A stretch of DNA of 64,000 nt from CAXXOK01 sp963675655 (lineage in GTDB: Bacteria; Bacillota; Clostridia; Christensenellales; Aristaeellaceae): assembly GCA_963675655.1 (NCBI GenBank), contig OY776489.1:2232001-2296000 (forward strand), read 5' to 3'. Under the pieces are notes generated by a model, which saw only the letters and a list, made by a program, of their open reading frames with translations, was not told the origin of the DNA and ran no database searches. Shown here one piece after another: positions 52,323 to 61,357 of the stretch; within the stretch, counting starts at the first letter, position 1; each line of letters starts with the position of its first letter. The translations under genes and the position numbers were made by a program.

Positions 52323-53390
52323 ATGACGCGTGTGCAGAAATTGCTGGAGGCAATCCATCTGCAGGAAAACGAAGCAGTTATTATTTATAAACCGGCCAAT
52401 CTTTTTTACCTTACAGGGTTTACGGGCGAAGGATTGGCGTTGATTGGGTATAAAAGTCGTGCGGTGGTAACGGATTTCCGTTATGTGGAGCAGGCGGAAA
52501 AGCAGTGCGAAGGGTTTGAAATCCTCAGCATTGAAAAAGGCCGGACGCATGAACAGATCGCCGCGACGCTTTGTGCAGCGTGGAACGTTACCAACCTGTA
52601 TTACGAAGATGACGCCATAACGGTTCGCACCTTTACCGCGGCGAAAGCCGCCACAAACGGCGTTGCATGGAAAGCGCTTAATAATGATGTTGAGCAGCTG
52701 CGACAGGTGAAGGACGAATCAGAAATTGCCCTGATTGAAAAAGCGTGTAAAATCACGGGCGACTCCTTTGAACGTATTCTCGCTTCCATTCATGAGGGCA
52801 TGACCGAGCGGGAGCTTGCGGCGCTTTTGGAATATGACATGCTTTCTCACGGTGCGGACGGGCTTGCGTTTTCCACCATCGTGGCCGCGGGCGCCAACGG
52901 TTCACTGCCGCATGCCGTACCTGGCGATTACCGCATCCAAAAAGGTGATATGATCACCATGGACTTTGGTGCGAAAGTCGGCGGCTATTGCGCCGATATG
53001 ACCCGCACCGTTGCACTGGGGCAGCCCAGTGCGGAAATGAAGCGTGTTTACGAAACCGTACTTGCTGCCCAGCAAACAGCGCAGGATGCTGTGCGCGCGG
53101 GTGGCGACTGCCATGCAATAGACGCAATCGCGCGGGATTATATCGATGCGCAGGGTTTTGCAGGACGTTTCGGGCATGGGCTTGGGCACAGCCTGGGCAT
53201 TGAAATTCACGAAAGCCCGCGTTTCAGCGCGGCTGCAACCGGTACGCTGGTTGAAAACCAGCTGATGACGGTAGAACCTGGCATTTATCTGCCGGGTATT
53301 GGCGGCGTACGCATTGAGAACACCGTGGTAGTTCTCAAAGAAGGCTGCCGCGCACTCACCTTACCCACCAGAGAATTGGTGATATTGTAA
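52323..53390 (+). CDS. pepQ: Xaa-Pro aminopeptidase (M24)
   Basis: The start is placed at ATG 52323; an in-frame GTG at 52311 and the upstream ATG at 52281 are alternatives. The product of about 355 residues has the creatinase N-terminal domain and the M24 pita-bread domain. Five metal ligands are visible: the Asp pair in MDFGAKVGGYCADMTRT, His in GHGLGHSLGIEIHE, Glu in TVEPGIYLPG, and Glu in GVRIENTVVV. It removes an N-terminal residue linked to proline. efp follows, a conserved Firmicutes neighbour pair. A TACAAT-like -10 lies upstream near 52248. Confidence 0.92.
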   Translation: MTRVQKLLEAIHLQENEAVIIYKPANLFYLTGFTGEGLALIGYKSRAVVTDFRYVEQAEKQCEGFEILSIEKGRTHEQIAATLCAAWNVTNLYYEDDAITVRTFTAAKAATNGVAWKALNNDVEQLRQVKDESEIALIEKACKITGDSFERILASIHEGMTERELAALLEYDMLSHGADGLAFSTIVAAGANGSLPHAVPGDYRIQKGDMITMDFGAKVGGYCADMTRTVALGQPSAEMKRVYETVLAAQQTAQDAVRAGGDCHAIDAIARDYIDAQGFAGRFGHGLGHSLGIEIHESPRFSAAATGTLVENQLMTVEPGIYLPGIGGVRIENTVVVLKEGCRALTLPTRELVIL

Positions 53391-53481
53391 CCGGACGGGA
53401 CACAGGCAAAAGGCGCTGTGCGCCGCGGATGCCACAGGCGGTTCCGACGGAATCCCCACAAACACGAACGGAGGAACACCT

Positions 53482-54039
53482 ATGATTACAGCGGGAGAAT
53501 TCAGGAAGGGCGTTACCATTGAATGGGATGGCGGCGTGTGGAATATCGTAGATTTTCAGCACGTAAAACCCGGCAAAGGAGCGGCTTTTGTACGCACAAA
53601 AATTAAAAACATCATGACCGGCGCGGTGGTGGAGCGCAGCTTTAACCCTACGGATAAAATGCCGCGCGCTATTATTGAAACCAAGGACATGCAGTATGTG
53701 TATGCCGATGGCGATTTGTACTACTTCATGGATTTGGAAACATTCGAGCAGATTCCCCTCAACAAGGAACAGGTGGAAGACGCTATTCCCTTTGTAAAAG
53801 AAGGCACCAACGTTACGGTTCGGTTCTTCAAGGGCAGCGCGTTCAGCGTAGCGGCCCCCAACTTCGTAGAACTGGAAGTAACCGATACCGAACCCGGCTT
53901 TAAAGGCGATACTGCCAGCAATACCTACAAGCCAGCAACGCTGGAAACCGGCTACACGCTGCAAGTGCCGCTGTTCATCAACACTGGTGATCGCATCCGC
54001 GTAGATACCCGCGTTGGTGAATACATGGAACGCTGCTAA
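53482..54039 (+). CDS. efp: Elongation factor P
   Basis: The 185-residue protein has the three OB-type domains of EF-P. The KOW-like first domain begins GEFRKGVTIEWDGGVW and holds the conserved Lys in HVKPGKGAAFVRTK, the residue that is modified in many bacteria. Domain 2 contains FKGSAFSVAAPNF, and domain 3 has VPLFINTGDRIRVDTRVGEY. EF-P relieves ribosome stalling at polyproline runs. It lies between pepQ and the acidic zinc-ribbon gene. CGGAGGAAC precedes the ATG. Confidence 0.97.
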   Translation: MITAGEFRKGVTIEWDGGVWNIVDFQHVKPGKGAAFVRTKIKNIMTGAVVERSFNPTDKMPRAIIETKDMQYVYADGDLYYFMDLETFEQIPLNKEQVEDAIPFVKEGTNVTVRFFKGSAFSVAAPNFVELEVTDTEPGFKGDTASNTYKPATLETGYTLQVPLFINTGDRIRVDTRVGEYMERC

Positions 54040-54124
54040 CACACTGCACAAGATCGGCAGTCGCCTGCTTGCAAAATCCAAACGACGCTATCCCCAATCA
54101 TAGTATGGGGGAAAGGAAACGAGT

Positions 54125-54559
54125 ATGAGCAGTATTACGGATCGCACTTCTTACCTGCGCGGCCTCGCAGAAGGGCTGAACCTGGACAAGGAGAAAAATG
54201 AAAACCGCCTGATGCTGGAAATGCTTGCAGTAATGGATGAAATGGCGCAAAAGATCAAGACGGTTGAAGACGATGTAGACGAGTTGGACGAGTATATGGA
54301 GTCTATCGACAGTGATCTGGGTGACATTGAAGATGCGCTTTTTGGCGACGATGATGAATATGACGACGAGCTGGACGATGAGGACGACGACGAGGAGTTC
54401 GATGAGAACGAGGAGTTGTCTTTCGATTGCCCGCATTGCGGAAAAACCATGCAAATCAAAGCCGCCGATATCGACTTTGATGAAAGCCCGCTGTGCCCGA
54501 ATTGTCATAAACCGTTCTTTCCCGATGCCTTTGAAGGCGAAGGGGACGACAAGGAATAA
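54125..54559 (+). CDS. Acidic CD1247-like protein with zinc ribbon
   Basis: The 144-residue protein has a helical N-terminal domain (SITDRTSYLRGLAEGLNLD), a strongly acidic middle (residues about 75-100 nearly all Asp/Glu), and a C-terminal zinc ribbon. The ribbon has two C-x2-C pairs (FDCPHCGKT and LCPNCHKPF). This is the CD1247 N-terminal domain family, found next to efp in Clostridia. It is probably cytoplasmic. The role is unknown, but its conserved place suggests a link with translation. Confidence 0.85.
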   Translation: MSSITDRTSYLRGLAEGLNLDKEKNENRLMLEMLAVMDEMAQKIKTVEDDVDELDEYMESIDSDLGDIEDALFGDDDEYDDELDDEDDDEEFDENEELSFDCPHCGKTMQIKAADIDFDESPLCPNCHKPFFPDAFEGEGDDKE

Positions 54560-54579
54560 ACCTTCCTAAAATTGATTGA

Positions 54580-54643
54580 CGCCCCCTATCCGCCGCGAAG
54601 GAAACGCTTGTCGTTTCACTCGTGGCAGATACGGGGCGTTTTG
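54580..54643 (+). terminator. Terminator after the efp unit
   Basis: ACGCCCC near 54580 and GGGGCGT near 54634 pair across an intervening loop that has its own short stem; TTTTG follows. It lies about 25 bases after the stop. Confidence 0.65.
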
Positions 54644-54714
54644 TATGATACTGTTGGCGCAGAGGCAGCTTTTTACGGTAAGTATATGTTTTACGGGCGG
54701 AGGACGCAGTGCGG

Positions 54715-54743
54715 TTTACTTTTTCCTGCTTTCCCGCTATAAT
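54715..54743 (+). promoter_or_regulatory. Predicted promoter of the PanT-like ECF gene
   Basis: TTTACT at 54715-54720, 17 bases, and consensus TATAAT at 54738-54743. Confidence 0.7.
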
Positions 54744-54751
54744 AAGTACTC

Positions 54752-54904
54752 GGGGCAGCGCTGATACCTTCGGGATCGGACGCGATACGCTTCGGGCATC
54801 ATGTTACTGCCAATTCATTTTGGCATCGGGACCGCCTGCAAAGCATCAGCTTGCAAGCATCGGTCCCCAATCGTCGGGTATCCTATGCGAACTCGAACGG
54901 AGGA
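54752..54904 (+). promoter_or_regulatory. Structured 5' leader of the ECF component gene, candidate cis-regulatory RNA
   Basis: About 150 bases separate the promoter from the start codon. The leader holds a GATACC-TTCG-GGATC hairpin, TGCCAA/TTTGGCA, and a large hairpin with GGGACCG...CGGTCCC enclosing TGCAA...TTGCA. Such leaders often sense the transported vitamin. It matches no riboswitch class that I can recognise by eye, including FMN, TPP, THF and cobalamin. Whether it folds as sketched needs RNA folding. Confidence 0.5.
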
Positions 54905-54910
54905 AAACAA

Positions 54911-55660
54911 ATGAATACGAAAACCGGAAAGCAAAAGTCGTCCCTGAACACGCGCCGTCTGGTGGTTATTGCGATGCTGGCAGCTATTACCGTTTTGCTG
55001 ACATTCACCAATGTGGGAATGATCATGCTCCCGCCACCCTTACCATCCATTACGATTGTACACATTCCCGTGATTCTGGCTGCTTTGATTGAAGGGCCAA
55101 TAGCGGGGCTTGTGGTTGGTCTGGTGTTTGGCGTTTCCAGTCTAATCAGTGCTTGGGAAACCGGTGCGGTTGGTTTGAACCTGTTTTTCAGAGATCCATT
55201 GGTAAGCGTAATCCCGCGCCTGATTATTCCGCTGACGGCATGGGCTGTTTACTCTCTTTGGTTCTCTTTCTTTAAAGGGAAAAGAAAGATGGACAAACTG
55301 GGCGTTGGCATCGCTGCCGCAGTTGGTTCGCTGACCAATACAGTGTTATGCCTTGGGATGATTATTCTGTTGTATACCGGTACGCAAAGTACTGGCTTTC
55401 TAGCATTAAACCTGACAGACATGATTAATGGATTGGTATCCACAGGTGATGCGGGAGCCGGTTACCTGAATAATGCGGGAGCGTGGCTGGTTGCGATTGT
55501 CGGTGTGCCCTACGGCCTTGCGGAAGCCGCGGCGGCTGCGTTGTTGGTGCCGCTGGTGAAAGTTGCCGTAGATGCGGTAAACCGGAGGGGTAAACACACC
55601 CGTATAAAGGGTACGAATGCCGCGGGTCCGACATCGGCGGATTCGGCCGGCACCCCGTGA
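54911..55660 (+). CDS. panT: ECF transporter S component, PanT-like
   Basis: The start is ATG 54911, with CGGAGGAAA upstream; a longer frame begins in the leader. The 249-residue protein has about six TM helices and the S-component N-terminal part (RRLVVIAMLAAITVLLTFT, and HIPVILAALIEGPIAGLVVGLVFGVSS), typical of PanT. S components bind a vitamin and dock on a shared energising module (EcfA/A'/T), which is not in this window. The next gene is coaX, which phosphorylates pantothenate, so pantothenate is the inferred substrate. Confidence 0.84.
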   Translation: MNTKTGKQKSSLNTRRLVVIAMLAAITVLLTFTNVGMIMLPPPLPSITIVHIPVILAALIEGPIAGLVVGLVFGVSSLISAWETGAVGLNLFFRDPLVSVIPRLIIPLTAWAVYSLWFSFFKGKRKMDKLGVGIAAAVGSLTNTVLCLGMIILLYTGTQSTGFLALNLTDMINGLVSTGDAGAGYLNNAGAWLVAIVGVPYGLAEAAAAALLVPLVKVAVDAVNRRGKHTRIKGTNAAGPTSADSAGTP

Positions 55661-55673
55661 AGTAAAGCATATG

Positions 55674-55715
55674 CTTTTCATCCATAGCGGCGCATTTGCA
55701 GCTATGGATGAAAAG
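55674..55715 (+). promoter_or_regulatory. 15-bp perfect intercistronic hairpin between panT and coaX
   Basis: CTTTTCATCCATAGC and GCTATGGATGAAAAG flank a 12-base loop. No T-run follows. It ends just before the coaX ribosome binding site AAAGGAG. Confidence 0.6.
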
Positions 55716-55732
55716 GATAAAGGAGAAAAAGC

Positions 55733-56500
55733 ATGATCCTCACCATGGACGTGGGCAATACGAACATTAAAACCGCCCTGTTTGAAGGCAAGGAAATGGT
55801 TAAATACTGGCGCATATCCACCAGTAAAACCTATACATCCGACGAGTATGGTATTTTACTGTCCAATCTGTTCAACCATGAAAAAGTGGATACGAAAGAT
55901 GTGGAAGGTGTTGCGATTTCCAGCGTAGTGCCAACGATTAATTTTACGCTGGAACATATGTGTAAAAACTATTTTGGCGTTACGCCCATGATGGTGGAAC
56001 CCGGTATAAAAACCGGTATCAACCTGAAATATGAAAACCCGCGTGAACTGGGCAGCGACCGTATTGCCAATGCCGTTGCGGCGTTTGATCAGTATGGCGG
56101 CCCCTGCATCTTCATCGATTTTGGTACGGCCACCACCTTCGGTGTGCTGGATGCCAAGGGTAATTTTCTGGGCGGATGCATTTGCCCGGGAATAAAGCTG
56201 GCCAGCGAAGCCTTGGTGGGCCGTACCTCCAAGCTGCCGAGATTTGAACTGATTAAACCGGAAACGGTCATCGGCCGCACAACGATTACCAATCTGCAAT
56301 CCGGATTGATTTACGGCTATATTGGCCAGGTGGATTATCTGGTAAAGCGGATGCGCAAGGAACTGAACGCGCCCAAAGCATTCGTAGTGGCCACAGGCGG
56401 CATGGCTGTACTGGTAGCACAGGATGACCACTGTATTGACAAGCTGGACGGTCTGCTGACGCTCAAAGGCTTACGAATCCTTTATGATCGCAACCGCTAA
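55733..56500 (+). CDS. coaX: Type III pantothenate kinase
   Basis: The 255-residue protein has the ASKHA phosphate-1 motif MDVGNTNIKTALFEG and the phosphate-2 motif IFIDFGTATTFGVLD. It also has the NLKYENPRELGSDRIANAVAAF catalytic segment and ATGGMAVL near the C-terminus. It phosphorylates pantothenate, the first step to coenzyme A, and unlike CoaA is not inhibited by CoA. It lies next to the putative pantothenate transporter, with which it probably shares a transcript. Confidence 0.96.
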   Translation: MILTMDVGNTNIKTALFEGKEMVKYWRISTSKTYTSDEYGILLSNLFNHEKVDTKDVEGVAISSVVPTINFTLEHMCKNYFGVTPMMVEPGIKTGINLKYENPRELGSDRIANAVAAFDQYGGPCIFIDFGTATTFGVLDAKGNFLGGCICPGIKLASEALVGRTSKLPRFELIKPETVIGRTTITNLQSGLIYGYIGQVDYLVKRMRKELNAPKAFVVATGGMAVLVAQDDHCIDKLDGLLTLKGLRILYDRNR

Positions 56501-56521
56501 GCACGAAAGGAAGATCGGATC

Positions 56522-57805
56522 ATGATAAGGGAAATTTCCATCGGATTTTTAGGCTGCGGCAATGTTGGCAGCGGTGTATGGCGCTTACTGGAAGGCTTCG
56601 GAAAAGATATTGAGCATCGCGCCGGTCTGCGATTCACAATAAAAAAAGTGCTCGTTCGCAATTTGCATAAAGAGCGGGATATTCAGTTTCCAGAAGGCGT
56701 GCTGACCGATAATCCGGACGACGTGCTCAATGATCCGGGCATAGAAATTGTGGCAGAGTTTTTAGGCGGAGAAGAACCGGCGTATTCGCTGATGCTTCGT
56801 GCGCTGAAGACTGGTAAAACCGTCGTAACCGCCAACAAAGTCGCCTTTGCACTACACTGGCATGAGCTGCAAAAAGCTGCGAAAGCTACCGGTGCAGGCT
56901 TATACTACGAAGCGGCGGTATGCGGCGCCATTCCTATTATCCACTCGCTGGAGGAGAGCCTGCAAGCCAACCGGATTGATAAAATCTACGGCATTGTAAA
57001 CGGAACGACGAACTATATCCTCACCCGTATGAGCAAGAACGGGGAAGATTACGCCGAAGTACTCAAAGACGCGCAACGTCTGGGCCTGGCGGAGCCGGAC
57101 CCCGCTGCAGACGTGGAAGGCCTTGACGCGGCATATAAGCTGAGCATCCTTGCTTCGCTGGCTTTTCATGGGCGCGTGCCTTTTGAGGATGTGTATGTGG
57201 AAGGAATCACCCATATCAGCGCGGAGGATATCCGCTGCGGGCAGGAACTGGGCTATACGCTGAAACTGCTGGCGATTGCCAAACGGGATGGCCTGAATGT
57301 GGAAACGCGCGTCCATCCGACGTTTATCCAAAGCGATCATCCGCTGGCAAACGTATCCGGCTCGTTTAATGCTGTGTATCTGCATGGACATGCCTGCAAG
57401 GAAATGATGTTCCTGGGCCGCGGCGCGGGCGATCTGCCTACGGCCAGCGCGATTGTCAGCGATTTGGAACGGGCAGCCAGCGCTTGCCAGCACCAGTACC
57501 CAACGTTTGAAAACGAAGTGAACCCGAAGGTTTCTCTAGAAAATAATACCAATTGGCAATGCCCCTTCTACATTCGTATGATGGCACGGGATGAACCCGG
57601 GGTGCTAAGCCATGTTGCCAAATGTTTTGCCGATGAAGGGGTCAGTATTGCCGCCGTACAGCAAAAAGGGGAGCGGCAGGACGATTGTGTTACCTTGGTG
57701 GTTATTACCCATATGGCGGGTGAAAAAGCTATGCAGCGTGCGGTTGCGGCGCTGGATGAGCAGGTCGCCAGTGTGGAAAGTATGATCCGTGTAGAGCAGG
57801 AATAA
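56522..57805 (+). CDS. hom: Homoserine dehydrogenase with ACT domain
   Basis: The 427-residue protein has the Rossmann start IGFLGCGNVGSGVWRLLEG and the VTANKVAFALH segment. The catalytic core has GIVNGTTNYILTRM and DPAADVEGLDAAYKLSILA, and a C-terminal ACT domain (DEPGVLSHVAKCFADEGVSI, DDCVTLVVITHMA) follows. It reduces aspartate semialdehyde to homoserine for threonine and methionine; the ACT domain usually gives threonine feedback control. GAAAGGAAGATCGGATC precedes the ATG. It ends at a terminator/promoter overlap near 57862. Confidence 0.96.
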   Translation: MIREISIGFLGCGNVGSGVWRLLEGFGKDIEHRAGLRFTIKKVLVRNLHKERDIQFPEGVLTDNPDDVLNDPGIEIVAEFLGGEEPAYSLMLRALKTGKTVVTANKVAFALHWHELQKAAKATGAGLYYEAAVCGAIPIIHSLEESLQANRIDKIYGIVNGTTNYILTRMSKNGEDYAEVLKDAQRLGLAEPDPAADVEGLDAAYKLSILASLAFHGRVPFEDVYVEGITHISAEDIRCGQELGYTLKLLAIAKRDGLNVETRVHPTFIQSDHPLANVSGSFNAVYLHGHACKEMMFLGRGAGDLPTASAIVSDLERAASACQHQYPTFENEVNPKVSLENNTNWQCPFYIRMMARDEPGVLSHVAKCFADEGVSIAAVQQKGERQDDCVTLVVITHMAGEKAMQRAVAALDEQVASVESMIRVEQE

Positions 57806-57861
57806 TATTGCAAAAACCAGCAACGAAGCGCAAGATATATGTTTTGCGGCAGTGAACCCGG

Positions 57862-57904
57862 GACGCCACCCGTTTTGCCAGTGGGCGGCGTTTCATGGTA
57901 TAAT
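57862..57904 (+). promoter_or_regulatory. Hom terminator overlapped by a plsY promoter
   Basis: An inverted repeat ACGCC-ACCC...GGGC-GGCGT (about 57863-57892, one mismatch) follows hom. The same stretch holds TTGCCA at 57875-57880 and consensus TATAAT at 57899-57904, 18 bases apart, before plsY. The two signals share DNA, so stop and start may be linked. Confidence 0.55.
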
Positions 57905-58017
57905 CATCTGGATGATGATGCAACGATAAAAACGATGGGACGACAGCGCGTGCGGAACGATAGCATTTTTACCGCGTCGGATCAGTAACGCCAAGACCAT
58001 GCGTAAGGAGAAAGAGT

Positions 58018-58668
58018 ATGCAGCAAATTCTTCTGTCTTTAGCAATCGCCGTAGCCGGTTACCTGTTGGGGTGTATTTCCACAGGGATTCTGGTGAGCAA
58101 CAAGGCGGGTGTGAACATCCGTACAGTAGGCAGCCATAATACCGGCGCCAGTAATGTACTCCGTGTGCTGGGACTCAAGCGGGGCTTGATTACATTTTTA
58201 GGCGACTTCATCAAAGCGACGCTGGCCTGCTGGGTTGGGAGCCTACTACTGCCGGATACAACGTTTGGCATACCGGGCTTTGGGATGATGCTTGGCGGTC
58301 TTAGCGCGGTCATTGGCCACAACTGGCCCTGTTTCTTTGGCTTTAAAGGCGGCAAGGGGGTTGCCTGCACGGCGGCGGTGATCTTTTTTATCAATCCGTT
58401 GCTGGGCATCATTTCTATTGCAGCGTTTGTATTGGTGATTGCAACAACGCGATATATCAGCCTTGGCAGCATGGTGATGGTATGTTGCTATATGGTATTG
58501 TCGATGGTTGTTCACCCCGGGCAATGGGCTTTGTACGTGTTTACCGCTGCGCTGTTTGTGCTGGTGGTTGTAAGACACCGTACAAACATAGGACGGCTGC
58601 TGAAGGGAACCGAGAACAAAATTGGCAAGCGTTCCGAGGAAAAAGGAACACCGTCCAAAACAGAATAA
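58018..58668 (+). CDS. plsY: Glycerol-3-phosphate acyltransferase PlsY
   Basis: The 216-residue protein has five or so TM helices and the PlsY motifs. The first is VGSHNTGASNVLRVLGLKRG. The GDFIKATLACWVG segment and the HNWPCFFGFKGGKGVACTAAVI glycine-rich loop follow, then TRYISLGSM. It acylates glycerol 3-phosphate using acyl phosphate, the first membrane step in phospholipid synthesis. TAAGGAGAAAG lies upstream. A bidirectional terminator at 58839 separates it from the convergent GH2 gene. Confidence 0.96.
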   Translation: MQQILLSLAIAVAGYLLGCISTGILVSNKAGVNIRTVGSHNTGASNVLRVLGLKRGLITFLGDFIKATLACWVGSLLLPDTTFGIPGFGMMLGGLSAVIGHNWPCFFGFKGGKGVACTAAVIFFINPLLGIISIAAFVLVIATTRYISLGSMVMVCCYMVLSMVVHPGQWALYVFTAALFVLVVVRHRTNIGRLLKGTENKIGKRSEEKGTPSKTE

Positions 58669-58838
58669 CCAATATATTGGGTTGCTTTGGTAACGGGCGA
58701 AGCGGCGAATGTGTAACGGCGTAGAGAACAGCTATTGTCATGGTATCTATGTAAGGGCTATCGCGCATGAAGCTGTACGCATCCATTGGGCTAAACCATC
58801 ATTTCGCAGATAAGCATAGGGATAAAGATGCAACTACT

Positions 58839-58879
58839 AAAAGCACGGTCATTGCTACATGCAAGGACCGTGCTTTTTC
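58839..58879. terminator. Bidirectional terminator between plsY and the GH2 gene
   Basis: AAAAGCACGGTC and GACCGTGCTTTTT form a 12-bp stem with a 15-base loop. A/T runs on both sides allow termination in either direction. Confidence 0.85.
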
Positions 58880-58919
58880 ATATGCTTTCATCTCCAGCTA
58901 TGCTAAACAACAGCAATCG

Positions 58920-61226
58920 CTACCCAATGGAAAGGGTGATCATTTCCCGCAGCCCGCTGCGCGTCCATACGGAGAGGATGGCTTCGCACGGCATGGTACC
59001 GGCGCGTACATAGCATACGGCTCGCCCGTGGTACAACGGTCTTGTGGCAGAAGGGAAAGGAGTAACATCCTGCGGGTTTCCATTCTCTATACCAAGCAGG
59101 GCAACATCTCCTAGGAGCTGTACGGTAATGGGTTCATCCGCGTGCGTAACCGTTTGCCCAAGCCGATCTGCTAAGGTAATATCGACAATCGACAGGCTAC
59201 TTCCATCGGCTGGTAAGGAGATGTGGTCGCATACCAGTGATAACTTCACAGGGGTACCCGGAGTAGTCAGCGTATCCTCTATCCTTTCGGCGCCACGCCT
59301 GCAAGCAACGCGCAGATTACCCTTTTCATAGGGGATTTGCCATGCGACGCGCGCATCCATACCGACGGATTTTGTTTCGTGCTCATTTCCGTTTACATAT
59401 AGGGTTGCTTCCGGCGCGTTGGTATAACAGGAAACCGTAATAGTTTCGCCTTCCCGGTAGTGCCAGGTAAAGGTTTCGTCAAAAATATCGCCGCTTTGGG
59501 AAGTCGCCAGTTTGGCGCAAAGGGCATTGGTCCATAGCGCCTTGCGATAGTAGAATAACGGCTTTTCATGATTGGCGGTATCTATTAACCCTGCGGTGGA
59601 CACCCGCACAGGCCAACCTCTGGCTTCTCCCAGAAAATCCGCGCCAGTCCATAAAAACTGTCCGGCAATAAAAGCATGCTCAGTAACCGCCTGCCATTGC
59701 TCTGGTAAATGTCCGTTTTCGCTGCCGAAAATAATGCGGTTGGGGTATTCTTTATGGTCTTTTTCATAGAGTGGTTCCATGTAGTTATATCCCACCACAT
59801 CTACTGTATCGGCAAAACCAGTCAGGTTGGAAAGCGCTGGGTAAGCAAGCGCGGTCGTTACCGGGCGGGTTGGGTCCTCCCGGCGAACAATGCGTGTTAG
59901 CGCACGGGCAACCACCGGCACGCGGCTCGCGTCCGGTCGGTTGGGATCGTACTGGAACTCTTCGGCCGGTTTGTTTGCATCATTGTTGCCGGTCATGCTG
60001 GTAAAACTCGGGTGTACGTATGGATCGTTAGGATAGTCGATCTCGTTGCCAATGCTCCACAGAATAACGCAGGGATGGTTGCGGTCCCGGCGGATCATTT
60101 CGGCTAAATCACGTTCATGCCATTGGGGAAAATCGTCCGCATAACCGTACAGTTTGGGCGGGTACACGTTGTGCCCCTGCCACCACTTATTCTTGCAGCC
60201 TTCCCACTCGTCGAAAGCTTCCTCAATCACCAACAGCCCCAGCTGATCGCACAGGGCAAGCACCATGGGGTCTGCCGGATTGTGGGCAAAGCGGATAGCG
60301 TTGCAGCCGGCTTCCATCAGTTTGGTCAGACGCTTTTTCCAAACCGCTTCCGGTACGGCTGCACCCAACACACCCGCATCGTGATGCAAGCATACGCCTT
60401 TCAGCTTCATATTTTCATCGTTCAGGAAAAAACCGCGCTCCGCGTCAAAGTAAAAGCGTCGAATGCCAACCGGCACGGATTGCTCATCTGTTATTTCACC
60501 GTTGTAGGTGACGCTGCAAACCAAACGATACAATGTCGGATGACCGAAACCCCATAGCTTGGGTGAAGAGACGCAAAGGCTTGCGGTAACTTTGCCTTCT
60601 TTTTGGCTCATCGGGGCTCCTTGTGCCGATGCGACCTCGTTGCCGTGATCGTCCACAAGGCGGAAATGCGCGGTTCCTTGCGTCACTTCTGCCTCTACTG
60701 CCAGTTCTGCACTAGTCTGTGATAAAGCAACCGTATAAACGAAAATATCCGTAACATGTGCCGCTTCAACCAGTGTCAGCGAAACGCTGCGGTAGATACC
60801 AGCGCCGGTAAACCAGCGCGAATCCGCCAGATGGATGTGTTCGGCTCTTACACACAACACGTTTTTACCGGGTTTCACCATGCCGGTCAACTCCAGTGTA
60901 ATGCTGGAATAGCCGTATGCGCGCATCCCCAGATAGTGACTGTTTATCCAGAAGCGCGCATGCTGGTACACACCGCCAAACGTTACAAAGACGCGCTTGT
61001 TTTCTGCTGAAGCTGGCAGAGAAAAGGTGTTGCGGTACCAGCCGATACCGCCCGGCAAGTAGCCTGTGCCACTGGAACAAGCTTGATCAAAAGGAAACAT
61101 CACCGACCAATCATGCGGGACGGTTACAACCTGCCAGGAACGGTCGTCATACCCTTTATAATCGGCGTGCTCCGCCTCTCCAGCATGAAAACGCCAGTTG
61201 TGGTTGAGGTCGATCGTCTGTCGCAT
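58920..61226 (-). CDS. Glycoside hydrolase family 2 enzyme
   Basis: The 768-residue protein has the GH2 sugar-binding jelly-roll (residues 1-150: WYRNTFSLP, GGVYQHARFWINSHYLG). An Ig-like domain is followed by the TIM barrel. The acid/base Glu395 lies in WSIGNEID and the probable nucleophile Glu503 in RIIFGSENGHLPEQ. A C-terminal Ig/DUF4982-like pair completes it. It most likely removes beta-galactosyl or glucuronyl ends from oligosaccharides. There is no signal peptide, so it acts inside the cell on material brought in by the adjacent ABC importer. Confidence 0.92.
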   Translation of the reverse strand: MRQTIDLNHNWRFHAGEAEHADYKGYDDRSWQVVTVPHDWSVMFPFDQACSSGTGYLPGGIGWYRNTFSLPASAENKRVFVTFGGVYQHARFWINSHYLGMRAYGYSSITLELTGMVKPGKNVLCVRAEHIHLADSRWFTGAGIYRSVSLTLVEAAHVTDIFVYTVALSQTSAELAVEAEVTQGTAHFRLVDDHGNEVASAQGAPMSQKEGKVTASLCVSSPKLWGFGHPTLYRLVCSVTYNGEITDEQSVPVGIRRFYFDAERGFFLNDENMKLKGVCLHHDAGVLGAAVPEAVWKKRLTKLMEAGCNAIRFAHNPADPMVLALCDQLGLLVIEEAFDEWEGCKNKWWQGHNVYPPKLYGYADDFPQWHERDLAEMIRRDRNHPCVILWSIGNEIDYPNDPYVHPSFTSMTGNNDANKPAEEFQYDPNRPDASRVPVVARALTRIVRREDPTRPVTTALAYPALSNLTGFADTVDVVGYNYMEPLYEKDHKEYPNRIIFGSENGHLPEQWQAVTEHAFIAGQFLWTGADFLGEARGWPVRVSTAGLIDTANHEKPLFYYRKALWTNALCAKLATSQSGDIFDETFTWHYREGETITVSCYTNAPEATLYVNGNEHETKSVGMDARVAWQIPYEKGNLRVACRRGAERIEDTLTTPGTPVKLSLVCDHISLPADGSSLSIVDITLADRLGQTVTHADEPITVQLLGDVALLGIENGNPQDVTPFPSATRPLYHGRAVCYVRAGTMPCEAILSVWTRSGLREMITLSIG

Positions 61227-61312
61227 GATAGAATCTCCTTTAAAAGTTCATTATTTTATAGATCTTATGCAAGGGCTTTTCAAAGCTGTTTACCACCGGG
61301 TGACACAAAAGT

Positions 61313-61342
61313 GGGACTCGCAAGGCGAGCCTTGCGAGTCCC
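61313..61342 (-). terminator. Hairpin between the binding protein gene and GH2 gene
   Basis: GGGACTCGCAAGG, a 4-base loop and its exact complement form a 13-bp stem. Leftward it is followed by ACTTTTG. It lies just after the solute-binding protein stop, so it may lower expression of the GH2 gene relative to the binding protein. Confidence 0.7.
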
Positions 61343-61357
61343 AAAGGGGAGGAGCGG

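Noticed and set aside
54752..54904. FMN, TPP or THF riboswitch
   Set aside because: The signature blocks of these classes are absent; only generic hairpins are seen.
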